Part shown: piece by piece, positions 44,690-56,910 of the stretch
Layout: every line of letters starts with the position of its first letter
Numbering within the stretch: the stretch's first letter is position 1
Assembly: GCF_964019385.1 (NCBI RefSeq)
Contig: NC_088649.1
Coordinates: 14,990,851 to 15,054,850, forward strand
Length of the DNA stretch: 64,000 nucleotides
Source: Sycon ciliatum
Taxonomy: Eukaryota; Porifera; Calcarea; Leucosolenida; Sycettidae
Direction: 5' to 3'
Translations under genes and position numbers: made by a program
The notes under the pieces: generated by a model
Database searches by the model: none
The model's input: only the letters and a program-made list of their open reading frames with translations
Told to the model about the DNA's origin: nothing

Positions 44690-45960
44690 GTTCAGAGAGG
44701 ATAGGCTATAAAAGTAATCATTCCGGAGTAATCATTCAGGAGGGGGTGGTAGTCAGGGTTTGGGATGGCTAGAATTTTAGAAATTCTCTGCTGATGGCTG
44801 CATTTCTTGGCGACTGAATCAGTCCTCCCAGTCCGCCTGTGACATGATCTCAGCCATATTTTGGTCAGAAAATACAATGAGCCTGCACTCTGGTTCCGGT
44901 TGACACAACGATGATAACGTATGCTAGCGCAGGCGTGCCGATAGCCGATCTGAGTCATCGTCACTCTTTCTCCGCTTCTTTTTGGCTTGCCGATGGCTGC
45001 ATTTCTTGGCAACTGAATCAGTCCTCCCAGGGGTCATGCTGCTTTGAACATTTGTACCGCCTGTGACATAATCTCAGCCATATTTTGGTCAGAAAATACA
45101 ATCTGGTTCCGGTTGACACAATGATGATAATGGATGCTAGCGCACGCGTGCCGACAGCCGATCTGAGTCATCGTCACTCCTGGGCCAGTCCGACAGACGG
45201 TCACCAGCTGACCATGAGGTCACACTCCCGGCGGGTGACACACCATCTAGAAATTATTGCATGGTAAGCACATGTGTGAGCACACACACCACACATGCAC
45301 GCACACCCCACACCACACACGCACACATGCATGAATTTTCTCTGCCTCTTCTTCGCTTACTGATGGCTCTCATCAACAAACACTTTCTGAACTCTGATTG
45401 GCTGAGGGCAACCGGGAGGTGTGAAGTTCAGAGCCAGGATAGGCTATAAAAGTAATCATTCCAGGAGGGGATGGTGGTCGGGGTTTGGGATGGTCGGTCT
45501 AAGAATATTCTCTGCTTCTTCTTGCGGACTTAGAATTTTCTCTCCTTCTCCTTGGCTTGCTGATGGCTATACTTCTTTGTGCACACACCACACATGCACG
45601 CACATTGCACATGGCACACACACACATGAGCCCACACATCTATGCACAAAATGCGCAATGCGTGTAGCCGTCAGCAAGCAAAGGAGAAGCAGAGAAGAGC
45701 CCACACATCTACGCACAAATGCCGCACGTGCATGCATACACACGCACACATGCACACGAACACGCACGCACCCACACACACACACTCACACGCATATACG
45801 CACACACACACACGCTTAGAATTTTCTCTGCTTGGCTTGCTGATGGCTACCCATCTTTGCGCACACACCACACATGCATGCACATCTCTCACGAGCACAC
45901 GCATGAGCCCACACATCTATGCACAAATGCGCCGCACATGCATGCGTGCGTGCGTGTACG
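44690..45960. repeat. Local duplications and CA-rich tracts
   Basis: Blocks recur in direct orientation: aggctataaaagtaatcatt (44703, 45439), tgacatgatctcagccatat-type text (44840, 45063) with about 110 bp downstream, and cttggcttgctgatggct (45551, 45832). Between 45580 and 45960 CA-rich text (cacacacatgcacgcaca-like) dominates. Apparent His/Thr/Cys/Val frames arise from it. Confidence 0.85.
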
Positions 45961-45999
45961 ACACATCCACTAAATTCCGAAAGCTGCAACCGCAGCTCA

Positions 46000-47370
46000 C
46001 CATTTCGAAACTATTTGGCCAACAAGAGCTGAGGTGTTATATGGCTCAGCCGAGTACAAAAGCAAGCAGAGGGACATAACCACCACGAGAGGGCTCCGCG
46101 ACTGGGCTTGTACGAGGGAATTCTTTGAGGGACTTTTTTCATAGGTTCCCACTTCATGTGTTTGCACCCATGACCCCCACTGTTCCCCATTGCCTCTACA
46201 TTGGAGGAGTAACGTGGTATATTTACCAACTAATGATATGCTATGTCCTAGATGCTGCTTTCTCCAGAATTATCACACTCTCCATCGAAAATAAGTCAGA
46301 TTTCTCAATTCTTTGTCTCTTCGTCGTGTTAGATAGTGCAGGCATCCTTGATCAAACGTACACTATAATTCTCACGAAAACCGAAAACCGCACTTCAACG
46401 TTACTTTCGCTCTTCTGCTGCTGTACCCACACTTGCAACACTTGAAAGAAACTTCTTTGCTTTTCGTCAACCTCCAACGCGACAACTCAACAGCCAGAGC
46501 TACATTACACGGAACATAGCATGAACAAACTGCTATGTGTAACTCTGGCGGGTGTTTTCCATGGACGACCGTGTTGCTACTTCTACCCATAGCGTGTTTG
46601 TATGATTCTTTGCTTCTAACAAAACATGTGGAGTGCGATGCAAATCATGGCCTGAGTCTGCTGAGGTCTGACGTGATGCTGCAGAACGGCAGGTACGAAG
46701 CAGAGTTGCCCTTGACTAGAAATTTCACTGCAAACTGGCCAATCATGAGACAAAAGAGTCAACTGCAATTAGGAACATGTACTGTAGCGGACATGGAAAT
46801 CCAGTCGATTGACCGGGGCCGGCGCCCTCAGCACGCACAGAGCGCTGCGTGCAGTGCACGTGTTGATTCGATGCGACCAGTGCGCTGCAGCGCATAGATG
46901 CATGTGGGTCCCGCTTATCCATGGCTGCATGGCCAGCGCCTTGGGGCCGCCAGACGTGAGACTGGATTTCCACGTCCACGACAGTAGATTGGTTACAGAT
47001 GTTAAAAACATGTAGGTCTGAACGAGGGAGTAGTACCATACCTACTACTCCCTGGTCGGAATAGGGATTGCCACAGTGTGGGATGTGCAGAGTTGCACAT
47101 GGGATCAGCGGTCCGCATATTATGGTCTCTCTTGAAATAGCTGCGAACCAAGATCGAAATTTTGAGGCGGGTACTTTAGCACCCAAAGCACCCCCCCCCC
47201 CTGCCTGTGACCCTGTACCAGGACAGTTTCCGCTACACCAAGGGCGTGTGGTTAGGCCAGGTTTTCACTGCACAGTCATTCCTCCAGCACATAATTTTAA
47301 ACCAGCACTGTATCAGTTTCCAAAATGTCACGTTTTCATGCACACTCAAGTAGTAAATCAGATTTCTAAT
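46000..47370. other. No gene recognised
   Basis: Frames up to 147 codons overlap on both strands without domain matches. A hairpin around 47022-47053 (gagggagtagta / tactactccctgg) is one of several 'ccagggagt' hairpins, others near 36461-36493 and 57119-57165. Near 47220 the text gacagtttccgctacaccaa recurs at 51082, marking another pogo-like family. Confidence 0.45.
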
Positions 47371-47374
47371 CCAG

Positions 47375-49110
47375 CACCCTCCCTAACCCAGCACCCTCCC
47401 TAACCCAGCACCCTCCCTAATCCAGCACCCTCCCTAACCCAGCACCCTCCCTAACCCAGCACCCTCCCTAATCCAGCACCCTCCCTAATCCAGCACCCTC
47501 CCTAATCCAGCACCCTCCCTAATCCAGCACCCTCCCTAATCCAGCACCCTCCCTAACCCAACACCCTCCCTAACCCAACACCCTCCCTAACCCAACACCC
47601 TCCCTAACCCAACACCCTCCCTAATCCAGCACCCTCCCTAACCCAGCACCCTCCCTAACCCAGCACCCTCCCTAACCCAGCACCCTCCCTAACCCAGCAC
47701 CCTCCCTAACCCAGCACCCTCCCTAATCCAGCACCCTCCCTAATCCAGCACCCTCCCTAATCCAGCACCCTCCCTAATCCAGTACCCTCCCTAACCCAAC
47801 ACCCTCCCTAACCCAACACCCTCCCTAACCCAACACCCTCCCTAATCCAGCACCCTCCCTAACCCAGCACCCTCCCTAACCCAGCACCCTCCCTAACCCA
47901 GCACCCTCCCTACCCCAACACCCTCCCTAACCCAGCACCCTCCCTAACCCAGCACCCTCCCTAATCCAGCACCCTCCCTAATCCAGCACCCTCCCTAATC
48001 CAGCACCCTCCCTAACCCAACACCCTCCCTAACCCAACACCCTCCCTAACCCAACACCCTCCCTAATCCAGCACCCTCCCTAATCCAGCACCCTCCCTAA
48101 TCCAGCACCCTCCCTAATCCAGCACCCTCCCTAATCCAGCACCCTCCCTAACCCAACACCCTCCCTAACCCAACACCCTCCCTAACCCAACACCCTCCCT
48201 GACCCAACACCCTCCCTGATCCAGCACCCTCCCTAACCCAACACCCTCCCTAATCCAGCACCCTCCCTAATCCAGCACCCTCCCTAATCCAGCACCCTCC
48301 CTAACCCAGCACCCTCCCTAACCCAACACCCTCCCTAATCCAGCACTCTCCCTAACCCAACACCCTCCCTAACCCAGCACCCTCCCTAATCCAGCACCCT
48401 CCCTAACCCAACACCCTCCCTAACCCAACACCCTCCCTAACCCAACACCCTCCCTCACCCAACACCCTCCCTAATCCAGCACCCTCCCTAACCCAGCACC
48501 CTCCCTAACCCAGCACCCTCCCTAATCCAGCACCCTCCCTAATCCAGCACCCTCCCTAACCCAACACCCTCCCTAACCCAACACCCTCCCTAACCCAACA
48601 CCCTCCCTAATCCAGCACCCTCCCTAATCCAGCACCCTCCCTAATCCAGCACCCTCCCTAACCCAGCACCCTCCCTAACCCAGCACCCTCCCTAACCCAG
48701 CACCCTCCCTAACCCAGCACCCTCCCTAATCCAGCACCCTCCCTAATCCAGCACCCTCCCTAATCCAGCACCCTCCCTAATCCAGCACCCTCCCTAACCC
48801 AACACCCTCCCTAACCCAACACCCTCCCTAACCCAACACCCTCCCTGATCCAGCACCCTCCCTAACCCAGCACCCTCCCTAATCCAGCACCCTCCCTAAT
48901 CCAGCACCCTCCCTAATCCAGCACCCTCCCTAACCCAGCACCCTCCCTAACCCAGCACCCTCCCTAACCCAACACCCTCCCTAATCCAGCACTCTCCCTA
49001 ACCCAACACCCTCCCTAACCCAGCACCCTCCCTAATCCAGCACCCTCCCTAACCCAACACCCTCCCTAACCCAACACCCTCCCTAACCCAGCACCCTCCC
49101 TTATCCAGCA
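47375..49110. repeat. 17-bp minisatellite, about 102 copies
   Basis: The unit is TAACCCAGCACCCTCCC with two common variants, TAATCCAGC and TAACCCAAC. Blocks of the three variants alternate in recurring order, giving a higher-order pattern. The minus strand reads GGGAGGGTGCTGGGTTAGGG and is strongly G-quadruplex-like. It lies downstream of the last exon found for the spliced gene at 49196-56910, so it may sit in an intron. Confidence 0.97.
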
Positions 49111-49155
49111 GAATTTCCATAGCACAGATGGTGCCGGATTATAGAGGGACCACTG
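49093..49155 (-). repeat. Pogo-like MITE end adjoining the minisatellite
   Basis: Minus strand starts agtacagtggtccctctata and continues atccggcacca...ggaaattctgctggat, the same text as 60412-60475 in the ADRM1 intron (acagtgatcccgttctaatc). The phrase tggat(t)aggga that follows is the first unit of the minisatellite, so the array probably grew from this element. Confidence 0.7.
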
Positions 49156-49195
49156 TACTTCAAAGTGTGAGCAGTACACGCCGGTAGAAACATAC

Positions 49196-52100
49196 CTGAA
49201 TCCAGCGTATGTGCTGTAATTGCCCTGTGACGCTTGCCGGCTGTGCAGTCTGCTGTAGCTGCTGTAGTCACCTGCACAGAGCGCTCGGCCTTGCGGCGCC
49301 TGCACAGCTTGCTGCCGGGCTGCTGGACGCCGCCAGGCCTCGACGGCACACGGCGATGATGCCGTTGATGGTGTCCGCGTTCGCCGCCACCGTCGCCGCC
49401 GTCGCTGCTGGACATGCTGCTACTGCTGCGGTCTCCTGTGCGAACCTGGAAAACATTGCCATAACGGTACGAACAAGAACATTCAGCCCACATGATAGCT
49501 GCTGTTCGTAGTCATCCAGTGTTTACTAGCTCCGCCCTACAGCCTCCCATTATAATGGAACTCCCTTCAATTTAGACTATGTCTCAGGAGGGAAATGCAT
49601 GAACTGATTGTTAAGTACCTGGCGGTGTAAGTGGACATTATAGCGTAACTTCTAGTTCCTTCTTGGCCCGTTTTCTTTTCTTTGGGAAATCCTCTAATAT
49701 TTGTATTTTGTACTTTTCTCCTGCGAGAAGAATGAAATGACAACTTTATGTAGAGGGAGCAGTTAATCGAGGATAGGCTATAACAATAGGAACAGTACAA
49801 GGGTGTCGAAATGTCCATTTTAAACAGGGTAAACACCTGCCAATAGGAAGGTGAGCAGCAGCAGCTTTGGGCTTTTGGATGAAAATTCAGTATCTACCAC
49901 GATTTGGAGTGGTGTTGCTGGCGTAAATGAGGCTGGCAGAAAGTGCATGTGGCGGAGTTAAAAGTCGTTGCATTCAAACAATAAGAAGAGGATGAAACGT
50001 GTTTTTGCTCCGAGTTTCACACACAGAGCGATCATCAGAGAACAGATGGTCGCTTAGTCGGTGAAACTCGGGGTAAAAACACTTTTTGAATCCTCTTATT
50101 ATTGTTTGAACTAGCCCTGCCTTTCGGTATCGAGCACTCTCTTGGACAGCCTGGAACCTCTCGTTATACAAGCCGTTGCATTCTATTAATTCACGGTGGG
50201 GTACCTGTGGCAAAAAAAATAGGTACGGCCAACACCGTATCGAATGAAGGGTGTCCGTCGCCCCTGCAGTAACACGTTCGTGTGTTTTGTGCATTCGTCT
50301 TGGGATTCTGCATGGATTTTTATCTTCATTTGTACACGTAGTCTGCACACAAACTCGCAATGGCCTCACCGCCGTGAATGATGCGACAGATCGGACGCCG
50401 AGGATTTCAGCCTGCCCCAACGCGAGGCGGAAAAATCAAACAACGGCAGCTCATTCGTATTCCCTGGTACATCGATACATCGGTGAGACACATGACAAGC
50501 AGGATGGTCCACTTAAAGACCGCAGTAACACCTGCGACTAACTACCACCCATTGTGACCAGTAGAAAGTGGTCTTTCGTGGCAGGTGGTCCTTAGTTAGA
50601 GGTTTGCACCGCACAACCATAATAATATATGAATGTGAGACCGTCCCTGCCTGGCAAAGTGGTCTGTAGTACCAGGCTGGTCGCTAGTCAAAGTGGTCTT
50701 TAGTTACAGGTTTCACTAATCTCTAGTTGGCATGCAGCATCCAGACCTCTACCTGTACACAGTATGCAGTGCAAAACAAAATAATGGACAATCACCCCTC
50801 TCGGGAAGGGTCGATTTATGCATGCCCGCATATAGAACTGCTGGTCTGGACCATGGTTGGGGTCAACAGGGGAAGCCCATGATCTCGAGTTGCACAGACC
50901 ACAGATCACGTAGAACTTCCCAATTCGGGATCAAAACCCACGTCGTTTTGGGGACCTACGGTACCCTGTCGTCTCCTTAGTTGCAATAAATCCCTGATGC
51001 AAATGTAAATTCAAGTAATTTCACCTACAGTCAAACCTGTGGATCGAACATGCATCCCTTGGTACTGCGGAATCCTGTCAGATGAGGACAGTTTCCGCTG
51101 CACCCAGGGAGTCCTGCGGCTAGGGCAGGTATTTACGGTACTTCCGTAATCACCCAGGTGTGTATGAAATTTGCTGCTGCCTGTAAGTACATAGCTCCTC
51201 AATGCAATCCAGTCGGACCAGTCAAGCCGGGCGTTGCGCAGCCCTAGACCTGCGAACGAACACTGGGCTACGAAATGGTGCAATATGCAAACCCGTCTCA
51301 CACGACTGGATTTCATTTAGCAGGACAGTACATGGGAAAGAGCCGTCGTGTAAGAAACACCAGCAGACTACTTACCTCCAACTCAGCCCCGCTACTGGCC
51401 GGCATGGAGGACGTTGATAGTTGGCGAAACAGACGTCTCCGCACTGACGCCCCCTCGCGCAAGACCAGAGCTCTCGGTGTGCCTGGTGCCAACTCACCAT
51501 CAGAGTTGTCATCGTCGGCAGTACGGTGCACTGCATGCGGGCGAGGTGGGGACGGCATCTCGTCGCCTTGGTTACCGATCGGATCTCCCTCGTCGCTCGC
51601 CGCGAAACCCGGGTCGATGTCCACCAGCTCGAGCATGCGCACTCTGCTGGTGTCGCCGTGGCTACGCCGATGATGATGGTGGTGGTTACCTCGACTGTGA
51701 TGGTGATGCTTGGAGAAAGGGGATTTCCCTGCACAGAGATACATAGCAATATGACACAAGGCAACCGAAATGGTGAAGTCATGCGAATTTAACAAAATTC
51801 CTTTTTACGGGAGCAGCCACAAGACACACTGGCAAGTAGAATGGGCAGTACATGTACTTTATCAACCCAAGGAGCTTTTGGACTTAATTAAATGTAGGAC
51901 GAATATCGATTTGTCCAGCTTTTCTATACACTCTTATGATCCATGGACGAAATTTTCAACCGGACGAACTCATTTTCTTTGGAGTTGGACGAAATTATTG
52001 ACCGACGAAATGTTCTGCCTCTACAGTAACTATTAATTTTGCCCTCAACTTAATCAGAGCAAAGCCATAATTATATAATATGGCTTGCACATTACTGTAA

Positions 52101-53120
52101 TTAGCATAGCAGCCAGAGTGTCTGCTGCAAATCGGGCATTTGCAGGCATTCCATGGAAACGCCACAACCTGAATTCCAGGCTGTGTATGTTTTCCTGCCT
52201 GATATTGCCTGTCTTGCTGTATAATTGTGCGCTTTGGACCTTATCGCAAACATTAACCGACGTCGTCAATGTATGGCACCGGAAGAAACTACGTACCATC
52301 ATTGGTATCACGTACCCACAACGAATCTCGAACACAGCGCTGTATGCCAGAACCGAGCAGACCCCACTATCCCAAGTCTGCAGGCAACGGAGACTGCTGT
52401 GGTTCGGCCATGTAGTGAGGGAAGGCGAAGAATCGTCCTCTTTCCAAGCCCTCCTAATGTCGATCAACACAACAGACATACGACGACCCCGAGGACGGCC
52501 ACGTCTGAGATGGATCGACGTTGTCAAGAAAGACTTACAATGCATTAATCTGTCGCTTCTGGATGCTGTGCAATCTGCTTCTGATAGAGCTGCTTGGCTC
52601 GAAATTGTTAACAGATGCGTTGACCTCATGCAATGAGTGAAATGCGAACTGTCATTATTATTATTATTATTATTATTATTACTGTAATTTCACAAATTTT
52701 CGGTGTACTTTTATTTTCGGTACTTTCGGTGCGTCTGTTTCATACCTAAATTTTCAATACACCGAACAAACACTAACACACATAATCCAATAGGGAACTG
52801 CTTCTCTGTACCGAAAATTTCAGTTCACCTAACCTAGCCTGTTGCCCTCATACCGAAAATATTGAGCACCGAAATTTTTTGAAATTAGAGTATAACGTTC
52901 ACCACCACATGAACGTGAATCATGAAAGATGTGACCACTGCCACGTACAGAATACAAGACAAAAGATGGCCAAATTCTAAACAAGTTTGGCGGGCAGACA
53001 GCTGAACGACAGTCTCACACAGACCCAGCATGGTAACAAGCAGATGGATGCACGCGGCATGCACAACACATGACTGCGAACACATGGATGCACGTATGCA
53101 CACATGGACGTGCACACTTC

Positions 53121-53156
<36 letters not shown>

Positions 53157-56100
53157 CACATATGAACACACGAATGCACACGTGAACACGGACACACATA
53201 TGGACACCCGCATACGCTCATTTACACATGCATGCACACGTGGACACACACACATATGCACACATCAGTATGTGCACGCATTCACACTCACAGCCTGGTC
53301 AGAGACAAAGTGCTAGCACGATGGAACCTCTCTTATCGCAACCTCACATACCCGGGGATCTCCCTCAACTGGTCTCCACGGAGACAGGCTCATGCAGCTA
53401 AACCTTGAAAAATTAGTTTGCTCGTGGCGTTCAGCTCATCTAGAGTCCTGCTCAATGAAATCCAGTAGTGTCACTCACAAGTTTGCGCCTTGCATCATAC
53501 CGCACCCCAGTGCTCGCAGGTCTGGGGCTGCGGAACGCCCGACGCGTACTCGAGTGACGCGGCTGGATTTCATTCAGCAGCACTTACATGCCTGCATCAA
53601 ATATCATAGCTCTCATCTCTTGCTGTGCATGCTTGTGAATGGTACCGGTCTGGTGCATGTACGTTCAGCTGAAGAGCATGACTTGTTATGTCAAGAGTCA
53701 AGAGTAAATGCCCCACATCTTTGTCATGCGACTAAATTTTCGTGTAGAAATTGATCATGGCATGTGGCCAATGGAACCTACACGGCTGACATCATGTGAC
53801 CCATAGATGCAGGGGTTGTGTGGCGTTGAAACCAACATGGCTGCCGGAAATGGTCACGCGATAGATGGGGACCCACGCCTATAGCTAATGAACCAAAAAC
53901 AGGCATTAATCTTCTGTGAATATTTTCTGTCCCACTCCCTTTCTGATGACCCTCGGCTATTTTGTTTCCTTTTCGACCCTCTTTGAAGTAACACTTTAGT
54001 TGTACGGTGAAATCTGTCTAAGGCTGCGTTTCCACAACAACGCACGGCCAGTTTTCCGTTTTCAGTCCCGCATTTCTTTTTTCGTTTTCGTACGTTTACA
54101 CGATCAAAGCCGATCCGAGGCGGTCTCGGTTTGTATCGTTTTCAAGCGTCTACACGAGAGCAAAGGATCTGCCAAAGTGTGTCATGTGCCAAGTGCTGTC
54201 GTGGAAGCACCAGTGACATCCAAGTAATGGTTGAAAACAGGCCACACGACAACACACGTCACATTACGAAAATTGTAAAACAATTTTTTGGATTGTCGGA
54301 TCCGTGTGAACGGCCGAAAACGGAACAAACGTGACGGAAAACGAGGTCAGCCACCGTTTCGACTGTTTACACACCCAAATTTATCCGGCAGAACATTTCC
54401 GTTTTCAAATTCTTCCACTTTGGCCTGCGTTTTGGTGTACAACTTTTACGTTTTGCTCCGCGTACCGTGTAAATGAACCATGGATCCGAAAGGATTTTGT
54501 TGCCTCTCGCCCCCGGCGTTGTCGTGTAAACGCAGCCTAAGACGACCGCTCAAGGGACCTTCAAAATCTGGTCTCTGTTACCAGGTGGTCCCCTTATCCA
54601 GGGTCAATTGACTGGAAATAGCATCCCTTGATCCTGGTTGCAGTGGTCTTCCGGGACAGGTGGTCGCCTTATCCGAGTGGTCGCCTTGACAGGCTTTACT
54701 GTACAGTGTACTGTCGAGGCGAAGAACTAAAATAAACCAAAAACAAAAACAAAAAAAACAAGTGCAATCTTACCCATAACTCCCTTGAAGACTACCAGCC
54801 GCTTCGTGCGTCCATTCGTCGAAGAGGATGGCTCCGCTGGCTTGCTGTAATCTAGAGCGGCACTAGCAGTGCATTCTGGAGTGAGCGGCAGCGGAGACTT
54901 AACATGACCAGCGGCCGTTGGCGATGCACCCGCCGCCGTCGCTGCCCAGCATTGATCGCGACTCAGTTCCGACGCGGCAGCGTTGTGGCTCGCCGAGCTG
55001 GGTTTCTTGCCGGGCGTTCTCTGAACGACGACGTCAGTGCTTGAGCTTGCACGGCGGCTGCTAGCTCTGGCCAGGATGTCTGCAGAGTCGGCGACCACAT
55101 GACGACTCTGCACCGTCGTGCTGTATATGACCACTGGCTGGTGAGCAGTCTTTGCTGCCGCGTTCGCAGGTGAAGCTGTTGAGCCACTTCCGCCCGATCG
55201 GCGATGCGCTGTTTGACCTGCCGCGACCATGGCAACCGTCTTGCCCAGCGGAGACAGTTTTACCTGGGAGTGGTGATGGCGTCTCGTGGTTGCCACGGGG
55301 CTCGGCTGGGAGAATTGCCGACGCACTCTCCTGGCTGGGTCGGTCTCGCATGACGGTACAAGCGACGACTGGGGATGGGGAATCCCCGCCCAGGCTTTCG
55401 CTCTGTGTGGAGAGGACACCTGCCTTGCACCTGGTGATACTGTTTGTGCAGGCGCTGCTGCTGCTGCTGTAGTGAAGTTACGGTATGTAGACCATGACTC
55501 CCCCGATGGCATGCCATGGCCAGATAAGCGAAGTCCTGTGGACGTGCCCTGCATGGGTATGTCAGCTGCATTGCGACCCGGGCGTTGCACACCCGGACCT
55601 GGGCCATCCCCGGCCCAGCCGACGCCGACGGGAAGGCTGACGAATCCGCCGGGAAACGTCTTGGACAAGAGAACGCTGCGGTCAGATGCAGCATGCTCCC
55701 CGGCCACGGTCGAAAGCCCCGATGTCGGCTGCGTGCGCGTGCGATCACGTGTCCGATTCCGCAGCGGCCTCATGTTGCGCCGCGCCGCCACAATGCTCGT
55801 CATCCTCGGTCCGCCGGGCGTCGTTTTCGGCGACCGTCCCAATTTCGGGAAGGTGAGGTTCTCGCCGGTGGACGATGATTTCGTCGCCGCCGGCTTGACT
55901 TGCGTTTGTGTTGCCGTTGCACACGGACTCTCGTGTCCTGACAACGCACTCTCGATGTCGGCACCGTAGGATGAGGCCACGCTCGCAACGCCCTCACGGA
56001 TTGCACACAGGTTCAGCCGGGATGCGGGGCCGAGTAGAGGAGCTTCATCGTGCCGTCCACCGTCCTCGCCAGCGTTTGCTCCCCTGGCCAAGGTGGTGCT

Positions 56101-56910
56101 TTCGCCGTTCAGTGAAGCCGCGGCAGGGTCGTTCAACAGCGCCATCGGCTGACTTGTCAGTGCTTGGTGGAACCCGTGGCTTGGTGCTCTACCTAATGTA
56201 TTCTGCTGCTCGTCGTCTGTGCCATTGGTCAAAGCACAGGCGATTCGTATGCGGGGTAGGAGAGCACCAGTGCTTGTCGCGTTTTGACACTTCTGGCTCT
56301 TGGCTCTTTGCTCGCGTTTCGTTGCTGTCTGCACACTGCTCTGGCCATTTCTAGCAGTCCTATCGCGTTGCCTCGCAGTGCTGGTGATGGACGGTGTTCG
56401 TAGTGGATCCGAGGAGATGGCTCCCAGCTCATGCCGCGGTCTGCCTCGCGCTTGGTCGGTAGCGAGTTTGCCTTCACCGCTACTGCTGCTGTGACGACTC
56501 ATGCCGCCTACCGCATGGTGATGTCTTGAAGTTGAACGAGCGGGGGCTCTGTGGCCAGCGCCGGAATCTGGTTGACGAGCGTAACTGCTCGTTCGCTCCG
56601 AATTCGTCCAGGCCGCGCCGGAGCCAGTCGGTGCATCGTCGGACGAGCACACGGCCAGTGCGCGCTCGAGCCGTGCACGGCTGCTGCGGGCCTTACCAGC
56701 CAGTTGCACGTCGGCGGACTGTTGCTCAGCCTCCGTTGAAGACCTGTCGATGGTCACCACCGACGGTGCGGGTCGTGCCTGCGTGTTTCGACTGGTGGTC
56801 ATAATCCGCTGAACGACGCTCTCGTGCTGCTGGAATGACGACGGTTTGGCCGCTGTTCTATTCCGCGGTGCCAGGACTCGCCTCGTCGTCCGCTCGTCGA
56901 TGGCCGGCAT
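49196..56910 (-). CDS. Unknown spliced gene encoding a long low-complexity protein, 3' end not found
   Basis: Coding exons: 56910-54774, 51728-51376 and 49445-49196, joined on phases 1, 0 and 1; donors are GTAAGA, GTAAGT and GTATGT and all acceptors end CAG. The start ATG at 56910 has A at -3. Exon 1 encodes 712 residues rich in Ser, Thr, Ala, Arg and Pro with no membrane segment, signal peptide or recognised domain. Exon 2 adds a His-rich patch (SKHHHHSRGNHHHHHRRSHG), an acidic stretch (LVDIDPGFAASDEGDP) and RRRLFRQLSTSSMP, a possible basophilic phosphosite. Exon 3 adds SSSSMSSSDGGDGGGERGHH and ends Arg/Lys-rich. The consistent phases and uninterrupted long frame argue for a real gene. The protein is probably intrinsically disordered; function unknown. 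It would be at least 913 residues long. Confidence 0.68.
49446..51375. other. Intron of the unknown gene
   Basis: Holds the hairpin at 49975-50110, pogo-like scraps near 50500-50720 (agtggtctttagttacaggt) and 51028-51140, and no further coding frame fitting the gene's phase. Confidence 0.55.
49975..50110. repeat. 136-bp fold-back repeat
   Basis: Arms starting caaacaataagaagaggat and ending in the complementary cctcttattattgtttgaa flank a 30-bp centre. The text ctgatgatcgctctgtgtg followed by tgaaactcgg recalls Penelope-type 3' ends, but helix II and helix I of a hammerhead cannot be drawn. Confidence 0.75.
52085..52636 (+). pseudogene. LINE ORF2 C-terminal fragment
   Basis: LPVLLYNCALWTLSQTL, HRKKLRTIIGITYPQRISN and QRRLLWFGHVVREGEES, then RRPRGRPRLRWIDVVKKDL and SDRAAWLEIV, form the standard C-terminal end of LINE polyproteins of the RTE/Ingi-like kind. 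The frame ends at a stop and is followed by (ATT)n. The element is on the strand opposite to the host gene. The RT fragment at 33780 could belong to the same family. Confidence 0.78.
52680..52892. mobile_element. TA-flanked MITE, family 3, copy B
   Basis: TACTGTAATTTCACAAATTT at the left and, inverted, TACTCTAATTTCAAAAAATT at the right; otherwise collinear with 25375-25587. It abuts the (ATT)n tail of the LINE fragment. Confidence 0.87.
53122..53155. repeat. (CA)n microsatellite
   Basis: CA run within a wider stretch of acacatg/cacacgt text from 53080 to 53275. Confidence 0.93.
53783..53844 (-). repeat. Single 55-bp satellite unit
   Basis: Reverse orientation: ggctgacatcatgtgaccca, then tagatgcaggggttg and accaacatggctg. 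It shows the satellite also disperses as single units, so the unit may be part of a mobile element. Confidence 0.8.
54003..54703. mobile_element. pogo-like MITE, family 2, carrying an insertion
   Basis: Starts TACGGTGAAATCTGTC and, after the inserted element, continues gacgaccgctcaagggacct to the end GACAGGCTTTACTGTA, collinear with 24351-24531. Confidence 0.85.
54022..54537. mobile_element. Harbinger/ISL2EU-like MITE nested in the pogo-like MITE
   Basis: Inverted ends GGCTGCGTTTCCACAACAAC and, from the right, GGCTGCGTTTACACGACAAC, with TAA duplicated directly outside (54019-54021 and 54538-54540). A 3-bp TWA duplication suits PIF/Harbinger. Interior contains cgttttc/gaaaacg phrases in both orientations. 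Confidence 0.82.

Larger units (their letters stand above)
51729..54773. other. Intron 1 of the unknown gene
   Basis: A 3-kb intron filled with repeats: a LINE fragment, MITE family 3, a CA run, a lone 55-bp satellite unit and the nested MITE pair. No other exon was found in it. Confidence 0.6.

Noticed and set aside
47375-49110. CRISPR array or interstitial telomere
   Set aside because: Units are contiguous 17-mers without spacers, so not CRISPR. They contain CCCTAA but are not hexamer arrays, so not telomeric in the strict sense.
49975-50110. Further hammerhead ribozyme
   Set aside because: CUGAUGA and GAAAC occur, but neither helix II nor helix I can be paired.
55286-55969. 227-codon plus-strand frame
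   Set aside because: Lies antisense to the 712-codon exon of the unknown gene and is best explained as a GC-rich shadow frame.
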